From: Dyella acidiphila | GTDB taxonomy: Bacteria > Pseudomonadota > Gammaproteobacteria > Xanthomonadales > Rhodanobacteraceae | NCBI RefSeq assembly: GCF_014863405.1 | Contig: NZ_JACZZA010000001.1 | Span: forward strand, 620,001 to 684,000 | DNA: 64,000 bases | Direction of reading: 5' to 3' | Part shown: positions 50,315-57,850 of the stretch, one piece after another | How positions within the stretch are numbered: position 1 is the first letter of the stretch | Layout: the number at the start of each line of letters is the position of its first letter | The notes under the pieces: generated by a model | The model's input: only the letters and a program-made list of their open reading frames with translations | What the model was told of the DNA's origin: nothing | The model's database searches: none | Made by a program: the position numbers and the translations under genes

Positions 50315-51024
50315 GCGATCTGCGCCAATGCGCGCCGGGACCAGCGCCCGGTAAAACCGTAGACCGGCGTGAGCAAGACATAGGCCATGCCGGGCAGCGA
50401 ATCCCACAGGCCATTGTTGACCGCCGGCAACAGCAAGGTCACCAGCAGGGAAAGCAATGCCACCGACACCGAGCCGATCTGCACGTAATACGTTTCGCGT
50501 GCCTCAATGCGCTGCCGGGCCGAAAGCGATGACGCGTGGCGCAAGCTGTGCCGGTATAGCAGCGCCAGGCAGCCGGCCATGCAGGCATAGGCCAACGCAT
50601 AGCAGATAAACAGCGCTTTCAATTCGCGCACGCTGCCGATCTCCGGCTCGTTGGGCAGCGTGGTGTGCGTGTAGGCGTCGTACAAGGTGCTGAATAGCGC
50701 CTGGAACAGCATGTCCAGCGGATAGACGAAGATCAGCGCGAAGAACACCAGCATCAGGCTCAGGCGAATGCTGGTGCTGTCATGCAAGCGGAAGCGATCG
50801 CGCCAGCGCACATGCCGATGCCAGAACAGCATCAGGGTGGCGAAGCTGCAGGCGAAGCCCGGAATGCGATCCAGCGCCAGCATCAGATCGTGCAGGCTGT
50901 GCGGCACTTCCGCGCCGGCAATCGCCATCACGCTTACGGCGAACGCGAACGCCGCATCGATAAATCCATCCAGGCGATGCGCCTCGACCCGCCCGACGTG
51001 CGCGGACTCGTCCGGTTCGCTCAT
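50311..51024 (-). CDS. TMEM175-like (DUF1211) cation-channel family membrane protein
   Basis: The 237-residue protein has six hydrophobic segments. Near the start it carries RLDGFIDAAFAFAVSVMAI, matching the TMEM175/DUF1211 helix-1 signature R-x-x-x-F-S-D-(A/G)-V-(F/I)-A-I-A. The central Ser is replaced here, giving FID in place of FSD. Bacterial relatives are potassium-conducting channels. It is translationally coupled with bioD downstream by GTGA, a pairing with no obvious metabolic logic. Confidence 0.85.
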   Translation of the reverse strand: MSEPDESAHVGRVEAHRLDGFIDAAFAFAVSVMAIAGAEVPHSLHDLMLALDRIPGFACSFATLMLFWHRHVRWRDRFRLHDSTSIRLSLMLVFFALIFVYPLDMLFQALFSTLYDAYTHTTLPNEPEIGSVRELKALFICYALAYACMAGCLALLYRHSLRHASSLSARQRIEARETYYVQIGSVSVALLSLLVTLLLPAVNNGLWDSLPGMAYVLLTPVYGFTGRWSRRALAQIA

Positions 51025-51102
51025 GTTTGCTGACTCCCCTTGTGCCTAGGCACCTGACGTCCCATTTTAGGGCATTCGCCTTTGCAAATCGGATCGCCCG
51101 CC

Positions 51103-51600
51103 ATGTTCGAGATCAAGACCGCCTCCGCCGGCAGCAAGCATGAGCTCTACGCCGACCTGGTCCAGCAGGCCGAGGGCATACTGGCCGACGAGCCGGACCT
51201 GATCGCCAACGCGGCGAATTTTTCCGCCCTGCTGTTCCACAGCCTGCCGGATCTGAACTGGGCCGGCTTCTATCTGTATGACGGCACCGAGCTGGTGGTC
51301 GGTCCGTTCCAGGGCAAGCCGGCGTGCATTCGTATCGCGCTGGGCCGCGGCGTATGCGGCACTGCAGCGCAAACGCGTGAAACGCAGGTGATCCGCGACG
51401 TGCACAGCTTCGATGGGCACATCGCCTGCGATGCGGCCTCGCAATCGGAAATCGTGGTGCCGTTGGTCAAGGCCGATGGCAGCCTGCTGGGCGTATGGGA
51501 CGTGGACAGCCCGTCGGTGGCGCGCTTCGACGAGGAAGACCGCGCCGGCATGGAAGCCTTGTGCGAGGTGTTCATGCGCGCGGTGAACGCGCACGCCTGA
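51103..51600 (+). CDS. msrC: Free-methionine-(R)-sulfoxide reductase (GAF domain, fRMsr)
   Basis: The 165-residue GAF-domain enzyme reduces free L-methionine-(R)-sulfoxide. It has NWAGFYLYDGTELVVGPFQGKPACIRI (split by family variation), GRGVCGTAAQT with catalytic Cys, HIACDAASQSEIVVPL with the second redox Cys, and LGVWDVDSP. The ATG at 51103 is preferred to an upstream TTG. It is divergent from the TMEM175-like gene and convergent with engB. Confidence 0.93.
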   Translation: MFEIKTASAGSKHELYADLVQQAEGILADEPDLIANAANFSALLFHSLPDLNWAGFYLYDGTELVVGPFQGKPACIRIALGRGVCGTAAQTRETQVIRDVHSFDGHIACDAASQSEIVVPLVKADGSLLGVWDVDSPSVARFDEEDRAGMEALCEVFMRAVNAHA

Positions 51601-51615
51601 GCACGCGCCGGGCGG

Positions 51616-52272
51616 CTAGCGCTCGGCCATGTTCTTGGTGCGGATGTTGCCTTCCAGCAGCCGCATTACCGCGGCGCGGGCATCCTCCACCCCGGTGCCG
51701 TCGGCGGATGAAAAAACCTGCGCCGTGGCCGGCGTGCCCACCGGCAGTTCCTTGCGCAGTGCGGCAAGAGACTGGCTGGCCTGGTTCCGCGACAATTTGT
51801 CCGCTTTCGTCAGCAGTACGTGGCAGGCAAGCTCGGTATCCAGGCAGAACTCGAGCATCATCCGATCAAATTCTTTCAGGGGATGGCGAATATCCACGAT
51901 CAGCACCACGCCGCGCAGGCTGCGCCGCTGGTGCAGATAGCGATCAATCTCGTGCCGCCAGTGCTCGCGCAGGGCTTCGGGCACCTTGGCATAGCCGTAG
52001 CCGGGCAGGTCGATCAGGCGCGCCTCCAGTGCAGGCAGCGCTTCGCCGTGCACGATCGGCGGCAGCGAGAACGCCACCATCTGTTGCGTGCGCCCCGGCG
52101 TCTTGGAGGTGCGCGCCAGCCCTTTGTGGCCGGTCAGCGCATTGAGCGCGCTGGACTTGCCTGCATTGGAACGGCCGGCGAATGCAACTTCCGCCCCTTC
52201 GTCGGCCGGCAGCTGATTGATGCGGTGGGCGGCGAGCACAAATTGCGCGCCTTGCAACGGATTGGAACTCAT
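51616..52272 (-). CDS. engB: Ribosome biogenesis GTPase EngB/YsxC
   Basis: The 218-residue TrmE-Era-type GTPase acts in large-subunit ribosome assembly. G1 is AGRSNAGKSSALNAL, G3 is DLPGYG, G4 is TKADKLS and G5 is FSSADGTG. The N-terminus (FVLAAHRINQLPADEGAEVAFAGRS) is the family standard. It is divergent from the cytochrome c4 gene across 136 bp. Confidence 0.96.
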   Translation of the reverse strand: MSSNPLQGAQFVLAAHRINQLPADEGAEVAFAGRSNAGKSSALNALTGHKGLARTSKTPGRTQQMVAFSLPPIVHGEALPALEARLIDLPGYGYAKVPEALREHWRHEIDRYLHQRRSLRGVVLIVDIRHPLKEFDRMMLEFCLDTELACHVLLTKADKLSRNQASQSLAALRKELPVGTPATAQVFSSADGTGVEDARAAVMRLLEGNIRTKNMAER

Positions 52273-52408
52273 GCGTCGTGGTTTGACCGGTTAGGATGGC
52301 GTGGTGATAATTCGGGAGCTCTGATCAGAGTATCCCAAGGTTCTGCCAATCACGGTCGCTGAGGGTGCGTACCGAACATTCGTAGCAGTATTTCCTGGAG
52401 GCAAGTGT

Positions 52409-53230
52409 ATGAGTTTTCGGCTCGCCGGTACTCGGCCCGCTGTCGTGAATGCAGTCGCCCTGGTTCTTGCTCTCTCTGCCGGCGTGGTTCTTGCGCAGAA
52501 CACCAAAGCTCCGGCGGCGCCCAAAGCGGCCGCCCCTGCCTCCGCCTCCACGGCCGCCAACCCTGCTGTCGCCAGCAGCAGCGCGCCGGCCGCGGGGGCA
52601 CCTGCGGCGGCCGCCGCCGATGACCACGTCATGGCCGCCACCAAGCCGGGCGACGCCACCGCCGGCCAGGCCAAGGCCGCCGCCTGCGGCGCCTGCCACG
52701 GCATGGATGGCAACTCCAGCGACGCGCAGTATCCGAAGCTGGCCGGTCAGCACGAAATGTACATTGCGCACCAGCTGCACAACTTCAAATCGGGCGCACG
52801 CCAGAACCCGGTGATGCTGGGCATGGCCACCCCGCTGGCCGACCAGGACATGCGCGACATCGGCGCCTACTTCGCCAGCAAGCGCTCGCTGCCGGGCGTG
52901 GCCGACCAGGCGCTGGTCGACCGTGGCCAGAAGCTGTACCGCCAGGGCGATCCGGAGCGCGGCATTCCCGCCTGCATGGCGTGCCACGCCATCGACGGTC
53001 GCGGCAACCCGGGCGCGATGTATCCGCAGCTCACCAGCCAGCACGCCCAGTACGTGGAAGCCAAGCTCAAGGATTTCCACGATGGCGTCAGCTGGGGCAG
53101 CGAGCCGCATGCGCAGATCATGCCGACCATCGCCAAGAAGCTCGATCAACAGGACATTGCCGCGCTGGCCAGCTACATCGAAGGCCTGCACGTCGCCGAC
53201 AACAACGCCTCTGTGTCTGCATCGCCGTAA
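52409..53230 (+). CDS. Diheme cytochrome c4
   Basis: The 273-residue periplasmic cytochrome has a signal peptide ending near VVLAQ, then an Ala/Pro/Ser-rich linker of about 45 residues. Two c-type domains follow. Heme sites are CGACH (domain 1) and CMACH (domain 2), with distal Met residues in PVMLGMATPL and AQIMPTI. Cytochrome c4 carries electrons to terminal oxidases. It precedes two DsbA-like lipoprotein genes, a conserved Xanthomonadales neighbourhood that fits a need for disulfide control in cytochrome maturation. Confidence 0.94.
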   Translation: MSFRLAGTRPAVVNAVALVLALSAGVVLAQNTKAPAAPKAAAPASASTAANPAVASSSAPAAGAPAAAAADDHVMAATKPGDATAGQAKAAACGACHGMDGNSSDAQYPKLAGQHEMYIAHQLHNFKSGARQNPVMLGMATPLADQDMRDIGAYFASKRSLPGVADQALVDRGQKLYRQGDPERGIPACMACHAIDGRGNPGAMYPQLTSQHAQYVEAKLKDFHDGVSWGSEPHAQIMPTIAKKLDQQDIAALASYIEGLHVADNNASVSASP

Positions 53231-53287
53231 CTTCTGGCCGGTCATGTTGTCCAAGGCTCTCTCGCTTTTCCCCTCCTGAGGCCAGCC

Positions 53288-54175
53288 ATGCTGAAGCGTC
53301 TGACTTTCCTTTGTACGGCCCTGCTCGCGCTCAGCGCCTGCAGCCATAACGGCTCCGACAACAACGCCGCCCAGCCGGCGGCACCGGCGCCTGCCCAGAC
53401 CTCAGCTCCGGCCGCCCCGGCCACGGCCGCCACGCCGGCACCGGCATCCACCGCAGCAGCGACCCCGGCAGCCGCCGGCACCGCAGCCGCACCTGCCGCG
53501 GCCGGCACCAGCGCGGCCGCCCAGAAGCCCGCCGCGCCGGCCACGCCCTTCGTCGACGACGGCAAGTGGGTGGAAGGCAAGAACTACTTCACCATCGACC
53601 CGGCCCAGCCGACCACCGACCCGAACAAGATCGTGGTGACCGAGGCGTTCTCCTACGCCTGCCCTGCCTGCAACGCCTTCCACACCACCGCCGACCAGCT
53701 GGCCCAGGCGCTGCCGGCCAATGCCGAGATGACCTATCTGCCGGTGTCGTTCCGTCCGGACGAGAACTTCCCGCTGTTCCAGCGCGCCTATTTCGCCGCC
53801 AAGGCGCTGGGCGTGGCGGAAAAGACCCAGGACGCCATGTTCGATGCCGTGTGGAAAACCGGCGAACTGGCTTCCGACGACCTGACCACCGGCCGTCCCA
53901 AGCCGCAGTCGGCGTGGCCGACGCTGGACGACGTGGCCAAGTTCTACGCCAAGTACGGCGTGGATCCGAAGGAATTTGTGGCGGTGGCCAACTCCTTCAG
54001 CATCAACACCCAGATGAAGCGCGCCGATGACATGGTGAAGGCCTATGCCGTCGACGGCACGCCCACCATCATCGTCAATGGCAAGTACCGCTATACCCCG
54101 GGCAGTGCCGGCGGATACCCGCAGGCGATCGAACTGGCCAAATGGCTCGTCGCCAAGGAAGCCGCCGGGAAATAA
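53288..54175 (+). CDS. dsbA: DsbA-like thiol:disulfide interchange lipoprotein 1
   Basis: The 295-residue protein has a lipoprotein signal (LLALSAC, lipidated Cys18), a long Ala/Pro/Thr-rich linker of about 75 residues, and a DsbA domain. The active site is CPAC in EAFSYACPACNAFH and the cis-Pro loop is DGTPTIIVNGKYR. DsbA oxidises thiols of exported proteins. The linker would extend the domain from the membrane. It is followed by an intrinsic terminator and by a second DsbA-like gene. Confidence 0.92.
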   Translation: MLKRLTFLCTALLALSACSHNGSDNNAAQPAAPAPAQTSAPAAPATAATPAPASTAAATPAAAGTAAAPAAAGTSAAAQKPAAPATPFVDDGKWVEGKNYFTIDPAQPTTDPNKIVVTEAFSYACPACNAFHTTADQLAQALPANAEMTYLPVSFRPDENFPLFQRAYFAAKALGVAEKTQDAMFDAVWKTGELASDDLTTGRPKPQSAWPTLDDVAKFYAKYGVDPKEFVAVANSFSINTQMKRADDMVKAYAVDGTPTIIVNGKYRYTPGSAGGYPQAIELAKWLVAKEAAGK

Positions 54176-54187
54176 CCCGCTTCCGCC

Positions 54188-54219
54188 AGCGCCCGGTTCG
54201 CCGGGCGCTTTAGTTTTGC
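54188..54219 (+). terminator. Intrinsic terminator between the two dsbA genes
   Basis: AGCGCCCGG / CCGGGCGCT nine-bp stem with a stable TTCG tetraloop, followed by TTAGTTTT. It partly separates the two dsbA-like genes. Confidence 0.82.
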
Positions 54220-54258
54220 AGACCCCACTAACGCCGATACGCCCCAGGCACAACGACC

Positions 54259-54918
54259 ATGTTCAAGCTCCCCTCTTTCCGTTCCGCCGCCTTGCTGTGC
54301 GGCCTGCTGCTGGCCAGCGCCTGCACCGCTGCCGGTACCGACTCGGCCCAGGCCCCGTTCACCGACGGCAACGAATACGTGACCCTGCCCGCGCCGTACC
54401 AGCGCGTCAGCAACAGCGGCAAAGTGGAAGTGGTGGAGGTGTTCTCCTACGCCTGCATCCATTGCGCCGAGTTCTCGCCCTACGTCGACCAGCTGCGCAA
54501 GGAGCTGCCCGCAGGCGTGGAGTTCAAGCTGGTGCCGGCACCGTTCAACGACAGCTGGGTGCCGTTTGCACGCGGCTACTACGCGGCCAAGAAGATGGGC
54601 GTGCTCGATCGCACGCACGATCTGCTGTTCGACAAGAAGTTCAAGGACCAGTACCCGATCAACTCGATGGATGAAATCGCCAGTTTCTACGCCAGCCAGG
54701 GCGTGAATCGCGAGCAGTTCCTGAAGATCGCCACCTCGCCGGAAATCGATGCGCAGATCAAGAAGGATCTCGCCCTGATCCAGGCCTGGGGCGTGGACGG
54801 CACGCCGACCATCGTGGTCGACGGCAAGTACCGCAGCAACAACATCAAGGATTTCCCGCAGCTCGTCGCCCTCACCAAGTGGCTGGCTCAGCAGGAATTG
54901 AACGCCAAGGGCAAGTAA
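54259..54918 (+). CDS. dsbA: DsbA-like thiol:disulfide interchange lipoprotein 2
   Basis: The 219-residue protein has a lipoprotein signal (LLLASAC, lipidated Cys22) and a DsbA fold. The active site is CIHC in EVFSYACIHCAEFSP and the cis-Pro loop is DGTPTIVVDGKYR. Unlike its upstream paralogue, it has only a short linker and a CxxC closer to the E. coli DsbA CPHC, since it keeps the His that lowers the Cys pKa. The pair probably arose by tandem duplication with functional divergence. Confidence 0.93.
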   Translation: MFKLPSFRSAALLCGLLLASACTAAGTDSAQAPFTDGNEYVTLPAPYQRVSNSGKVEVVEVFSYACIHCAEFSPYVDQLRKELPAGVEFKLVPAPFNDSWVPFARGYYAAKKMGVLDRTHDLLFDKKFKDQYPINSMDEIASFYASQGVNREQFLKIATSPEIDAQIKKDLALIQAWGVDGTPTIVVDGKYRSNNIKDFPQLVALTKWLAQQELNAKGK

Positions 54919-54942
54919 GCGCAAAGCGTCGGTGTCGTTCAT

Positions 54943-55758
54943 ATGAACGACACCGCAAAACATGTAACGTTCGCCCCCATGACCCGCGCCCCTGCCAAGC
55001 AACGGCTGCGCCTGTTGAGCTGCAACATCCTGGCGGGCGCCAGCGTGCAGCGTTACCGGCAGTACGTGACACGCAGCATCAATGCAGTGCTGCCCGGACG
55101 CAGCAAGCTCGAGAACCTCGACCGCCTGGCCGAACTGCTGCCGCAGTTCGACGTCATCGGCCTGCAGGAAGCCGATGCCGGCAGCCTGCGTTCGGGCTTC
55201 CTCAACCAGACGCGCTATCTGGCCGAGACCTCCGGCATGCCGTACTGGAGCCACCAGCCCAACCGCCCGCTGGCGCAGCTTTCACATACCGCCAACGGAC
55301 TGATCAGCCGGCTTGAGCCGCAGGTGGTGATCGATTATCCGCTGCCCAGCCGCATTCCCGGCCGCGGCGCGCTGCTGGCACGTTTCGGCGCCGACGCCAA
55401 CGGGCTGGCGGTGATGATTGCGCATCTTTCGCTGAGTGCGCAGGCGCGTGCCAAGCAGCTCGGCTTCATTGCCGAAGTACTGCAGGATCATCCGCATGCC
55501 GTGCTGATGGGCGATCTCAACACCGACGCGCACAGCCCGGAAATGCAACATCTATTCGAACGCTGCAGCCTGCAGCCGCCGGTGCATCCCGTGCTAACGT
55601 TTCCCAGCTGGAAACCCAAGCGCGCGCTGGACCATATCCTGGTTTCACCGGAAATCCATATCGAAAAGGTGTGGACGCTTCCGCAGGCCTTCTCCGATCA
55701 CCTTGCGCTCGCTGCGGAAATCCAGTTGCCCGCCGCTTCCCACAGATCAACGCGATGA
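54943..55758 (+). CDS. Endonuclease/exonuclease/phosphatase-family hydrolase
   Basis: The 271-residue EEP-superfamily protein has LLSCNILAG at the start, the Glu in VIGLQEADAG (metal ligand), the LMGDLNTDAHSPE motif (Asp/Asn) and LDHILVSPEIH with terminal His in SDHLALAAEI. Members cleave phosphodiester bonds in nucleic acids or lipids. No signal peptide is evident. It is coupled by ATGA to a small membrane protein gene. The substrate cannot be inferred. Confidence 0.9.
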   Translation: MNDTAKHVTFAPMTRAPAKQRLRLLSCNILAGASVQRYRQYVTRSINAVLPGRSKLENLDRLAELLPQFDVIGLQEADAGSLRSGFLNQTRYLAETSGMPYWSHQPNRPLAQLSHTANGLISRLEPQVVIDYPLPSRIPGRGALLARFGADANGLAVMIAHLSLSAQARAKQLGFIAEVLQDHPHAVLMGDLNTDAHSPEMQHLFERCSLQPPVHPVLTFPSWKPKRALDHILVSPEIHIEKVWTLPQAFSDHLALAAEIQLPAASHRSTR

Positions 55759-56138
55759 CCGCAAAACGACTGACTCCCACCATCCTGCCCTGGCTGCTGA
55801 TCGCCCTGATCGGACTGCTCAGCGCGTGGCTGCGCTACGGCTTTGTCGAACAGGCAGCCATGGCGCACTTGTGCGACGACGTCCACAAGCCCGCATCGTG
55901 CGGCGTGCGTACGTTTATCGTGTTTGGCTTCAACACCTATGGCTTCGGCATTGTCGCGCTGGTGGCGACCGCGCTGGCGCTGCTGTTCAAAAAGACCTTC
56001 GTTGCCTGGCTGGCGGCAGCGCTGGGCATGTTCGCGCTGATCCTGTACTGCTATTACGCCGGTGCGGTGGCGCTGCTGATCGGTTGCCTACGCCTGCTGC
56101 GTCTTCAGATAAACCGCATGGCAGCGCCAGGCAATTAG
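55755..56138 (+). CDS. Small hypothetical inner-membrane protein
   Basis: The 127-residue protein has three or four hydrophobic segments (residues ~9-27, ~52-72, ~77-105). The short periplasmic or cytoplasmic loop LCDDVHKPASCGVR has two Cys. It overlaps the preceding EEP gene by ATGA and its 3' end overlaps the convergent GH17 gene by 51 bp. I do not recognise a family. Confidence 0.7.
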   Translation: MTAKRLTPTILPWLLIALIGLLSAWLRYGFVEQAAMAHLCDDVHKPASCGVRTFIVFGFNTYGFGIVALVATALALLFKKTFVAWLAAALGMFALILYCYYAGAVALLIGCLRLLRLQINRMAAPGN

Positions 56139-57686
56139 TACCGGCACGGCGATCGCCAGGTTCACACCCAGCCATAGCCACGCCACCTTGCTCATGCCCA
56201 TTTCGGCCACTACCGGCACGATCGCCAGCAGCACGCCCGCAGAGGCCATGAAACGCTGCTCCGCCGAAGGCATCGCCTGCTCGTGCGTAAGCAAGCCGAA
56301 CACGGCGTAGGCGACGCACGGCAGCAGGAACAAACCCATCGGGAAATCCAGATAGCGTCCGTCGAACGCCATCAGGATGTCGTACAGCACCAGTGCAAAC
56401 AGCGATCCGAAGCGCCACCACGTAGCGGGTTCGGAATGATCGCGATGATCGGCCAATTGCGAGGCGATCCGCCGCATCAGCGCCGCCGCGACGCATAGCG
56501 CACCGAGCAGGCAGGCGGACGACAACAGCCAGTCCGCCCAGCCGGTACAGGCATAACTCATCTGGCGCAGCTGCCACGCCGCCGACGTACCCGCTGCAAA
56601 GCCGCCCAGCAACAATGCGAGCCAGCCCTTCGCGCCGCGCCACTGGCGTGCGCGCATGCCGGCCAACACAAACAGCACCGCGCCGATCGCCCCGGCCAAC
56701 CAGCCCAGCCACCAGCGCGGCTCCTCGGTTACCGGTCCGCGCATCGGGAATTTCGGCCGCGCCTGCGAATCGAAAATGCCCCAGTAGCCGCCAACCGTGC
56801 CTTCCTGCGCACGCTTCCATGGCTGGTCGAAGGCTTCGATCACGTTGTAAGGCATGTTCACGGTAGCGGCGTAGCGCAGGAAATCGCGCAGATACAACGC
56901 CTCGTCCACGATGCTGGGTTCGGCCGAACGACGCAGCCGTCCGGCACTGGGCCAGCCGGTTTCGCCGATCATCAGTTGCTTGCCGGGAAATACTTTCTGC
57001 ATGCGCGCATAGACGTCTTCCACGTGCTGCACGGCATCTACCGTCTTTACCGGGTTGTCTTCCCAGTACGGCAGAATGTGGATGGTGACGTAGTCCACCA
57101 CCTGGGCCATCTGCGGATATTTCAGCCAGCGCTCCCACACATCGGCATACGTCACCGGAATGGATTTGGGCGTGGCCGCGCGCACGGTCTGGATGTATTC
57201 GGTCAGCCGCTTGGGCGACAACTCGCCGCGCAGCAATACCTCGTTGCCGACGATGATGCCGCGGATCGCGCCCGGATTGGCGTTGGCGGTGGCGATGCCC
57301 TGGGCCACTTCGTTGGCGTTGTATTTTTCGACGCTGCTGAGCCAGATGCCCATCAGCACCTGCATGTGATAGCGCGCGGCGATCGCCGGCACGGCGCTCA
57401 GGCCATTGCTTTGCGAATACGTGCGCACGCAGTCGAAGCGCTTGGACAGCGCACGCAGGTCTTCGTCGATGCGTTCCGGCGTCATCACGAAGTGAATGTC
57501 GTAGGGCGTTTCGCCAAGCTTGCGGAACGGTGCATACGAGACGCAGGCGATCCGGTCCGACGGCGCATCCGGCAACACCACCGGCCTGCCGATGTTCCAC
57601 CACCAGAACGCGCCGGCCAACGGCGCCAGTACCAGCACCAGCCAGGCGAGTCCGTAGTGGGCGATGTTCTTGGATGCTGGCAGCAT
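56088..57686 (-). CDS. Membrane-anchored glycoside hydrolase family 17-like protein
   Basis: The 532-residue protein has an N-terminal TM segment (LAWLVLVLAPLAGAFWWW), then a GH17-like beta/alpha barrel (residues ~45-315). The acid/base Glu is in GIIVGNEVLLRGELS and the nucleophile Glu is in MIGETGWPSAG. The C-terminal half has about six TM helices. Similar proteins act on or transfer beta-1,3- or beta-1,6-glucans in the periplasm, for example in cyclic or linear glucan synthesis. A GTG at 57755 would extend the N-terminus by 23 residues. It overlaps the convergent small membrane protein gene. Confidence 0.85.
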   Translation of the reverse strand: MLPASKNIAHYGLAWLVLVLAPLAGAFWWWNIGRPVVLPDAPSDRIACVSYAPFRKLGETPYDIHFVMTPERIDEDLRALSKRFDCVRTYSQSNGLSAVPAIAARYHMQVLMGIWLSSVEKYNANEVAQGIATANANPGAIRGIIVGNEVLLRGELSPKRLTEYIQTVRAATPKSIPVTYADVWERWLKYPQMAQVVDYVTIHILPYWEDNPVKTVDAVQHVEDVYARMQKVFPGKQLMIGETGWPSAGRLRRSAEPSIVDEALYLRDFLRYAATVNMPYNVIEAFDQPWKRAQEGTVGGYWGIFDSQARPKFPMRGPVTEEPRWWLGWLAGAIGAVLFVLAGMRARQWRGAKGWLALLLGGFAAGTSAAWQLRQMSYACTGWADWLLSSACLLGALCVAAALMRRIASQLADHRDHSEPATWWRFGSLFALVLYDILMAFDGRYLDFPMGLFLLPCVAYAVFGLLTHEQAMPSAEQRFMASAGVLLAIVPVVAEMGMSKVAWLWLGVNLAIAVPVLIAWRCHAVYLKTQQA

Positions 57687-57850
57687 GCGGATTGCTTCAA
57701 TGCAAATGACCGGAACGCGCAAGCTTAGCAGCCTGCCCGTAGTCGATACTCTCACTCATTCTGCACGGCGTCGCGGCGAAACTAACGGATTGTTCAGGGC
57801 GATCCGAAGCCATCGATTACACTTCGCCCGGATTGCCCGCAGGAGTTTCC

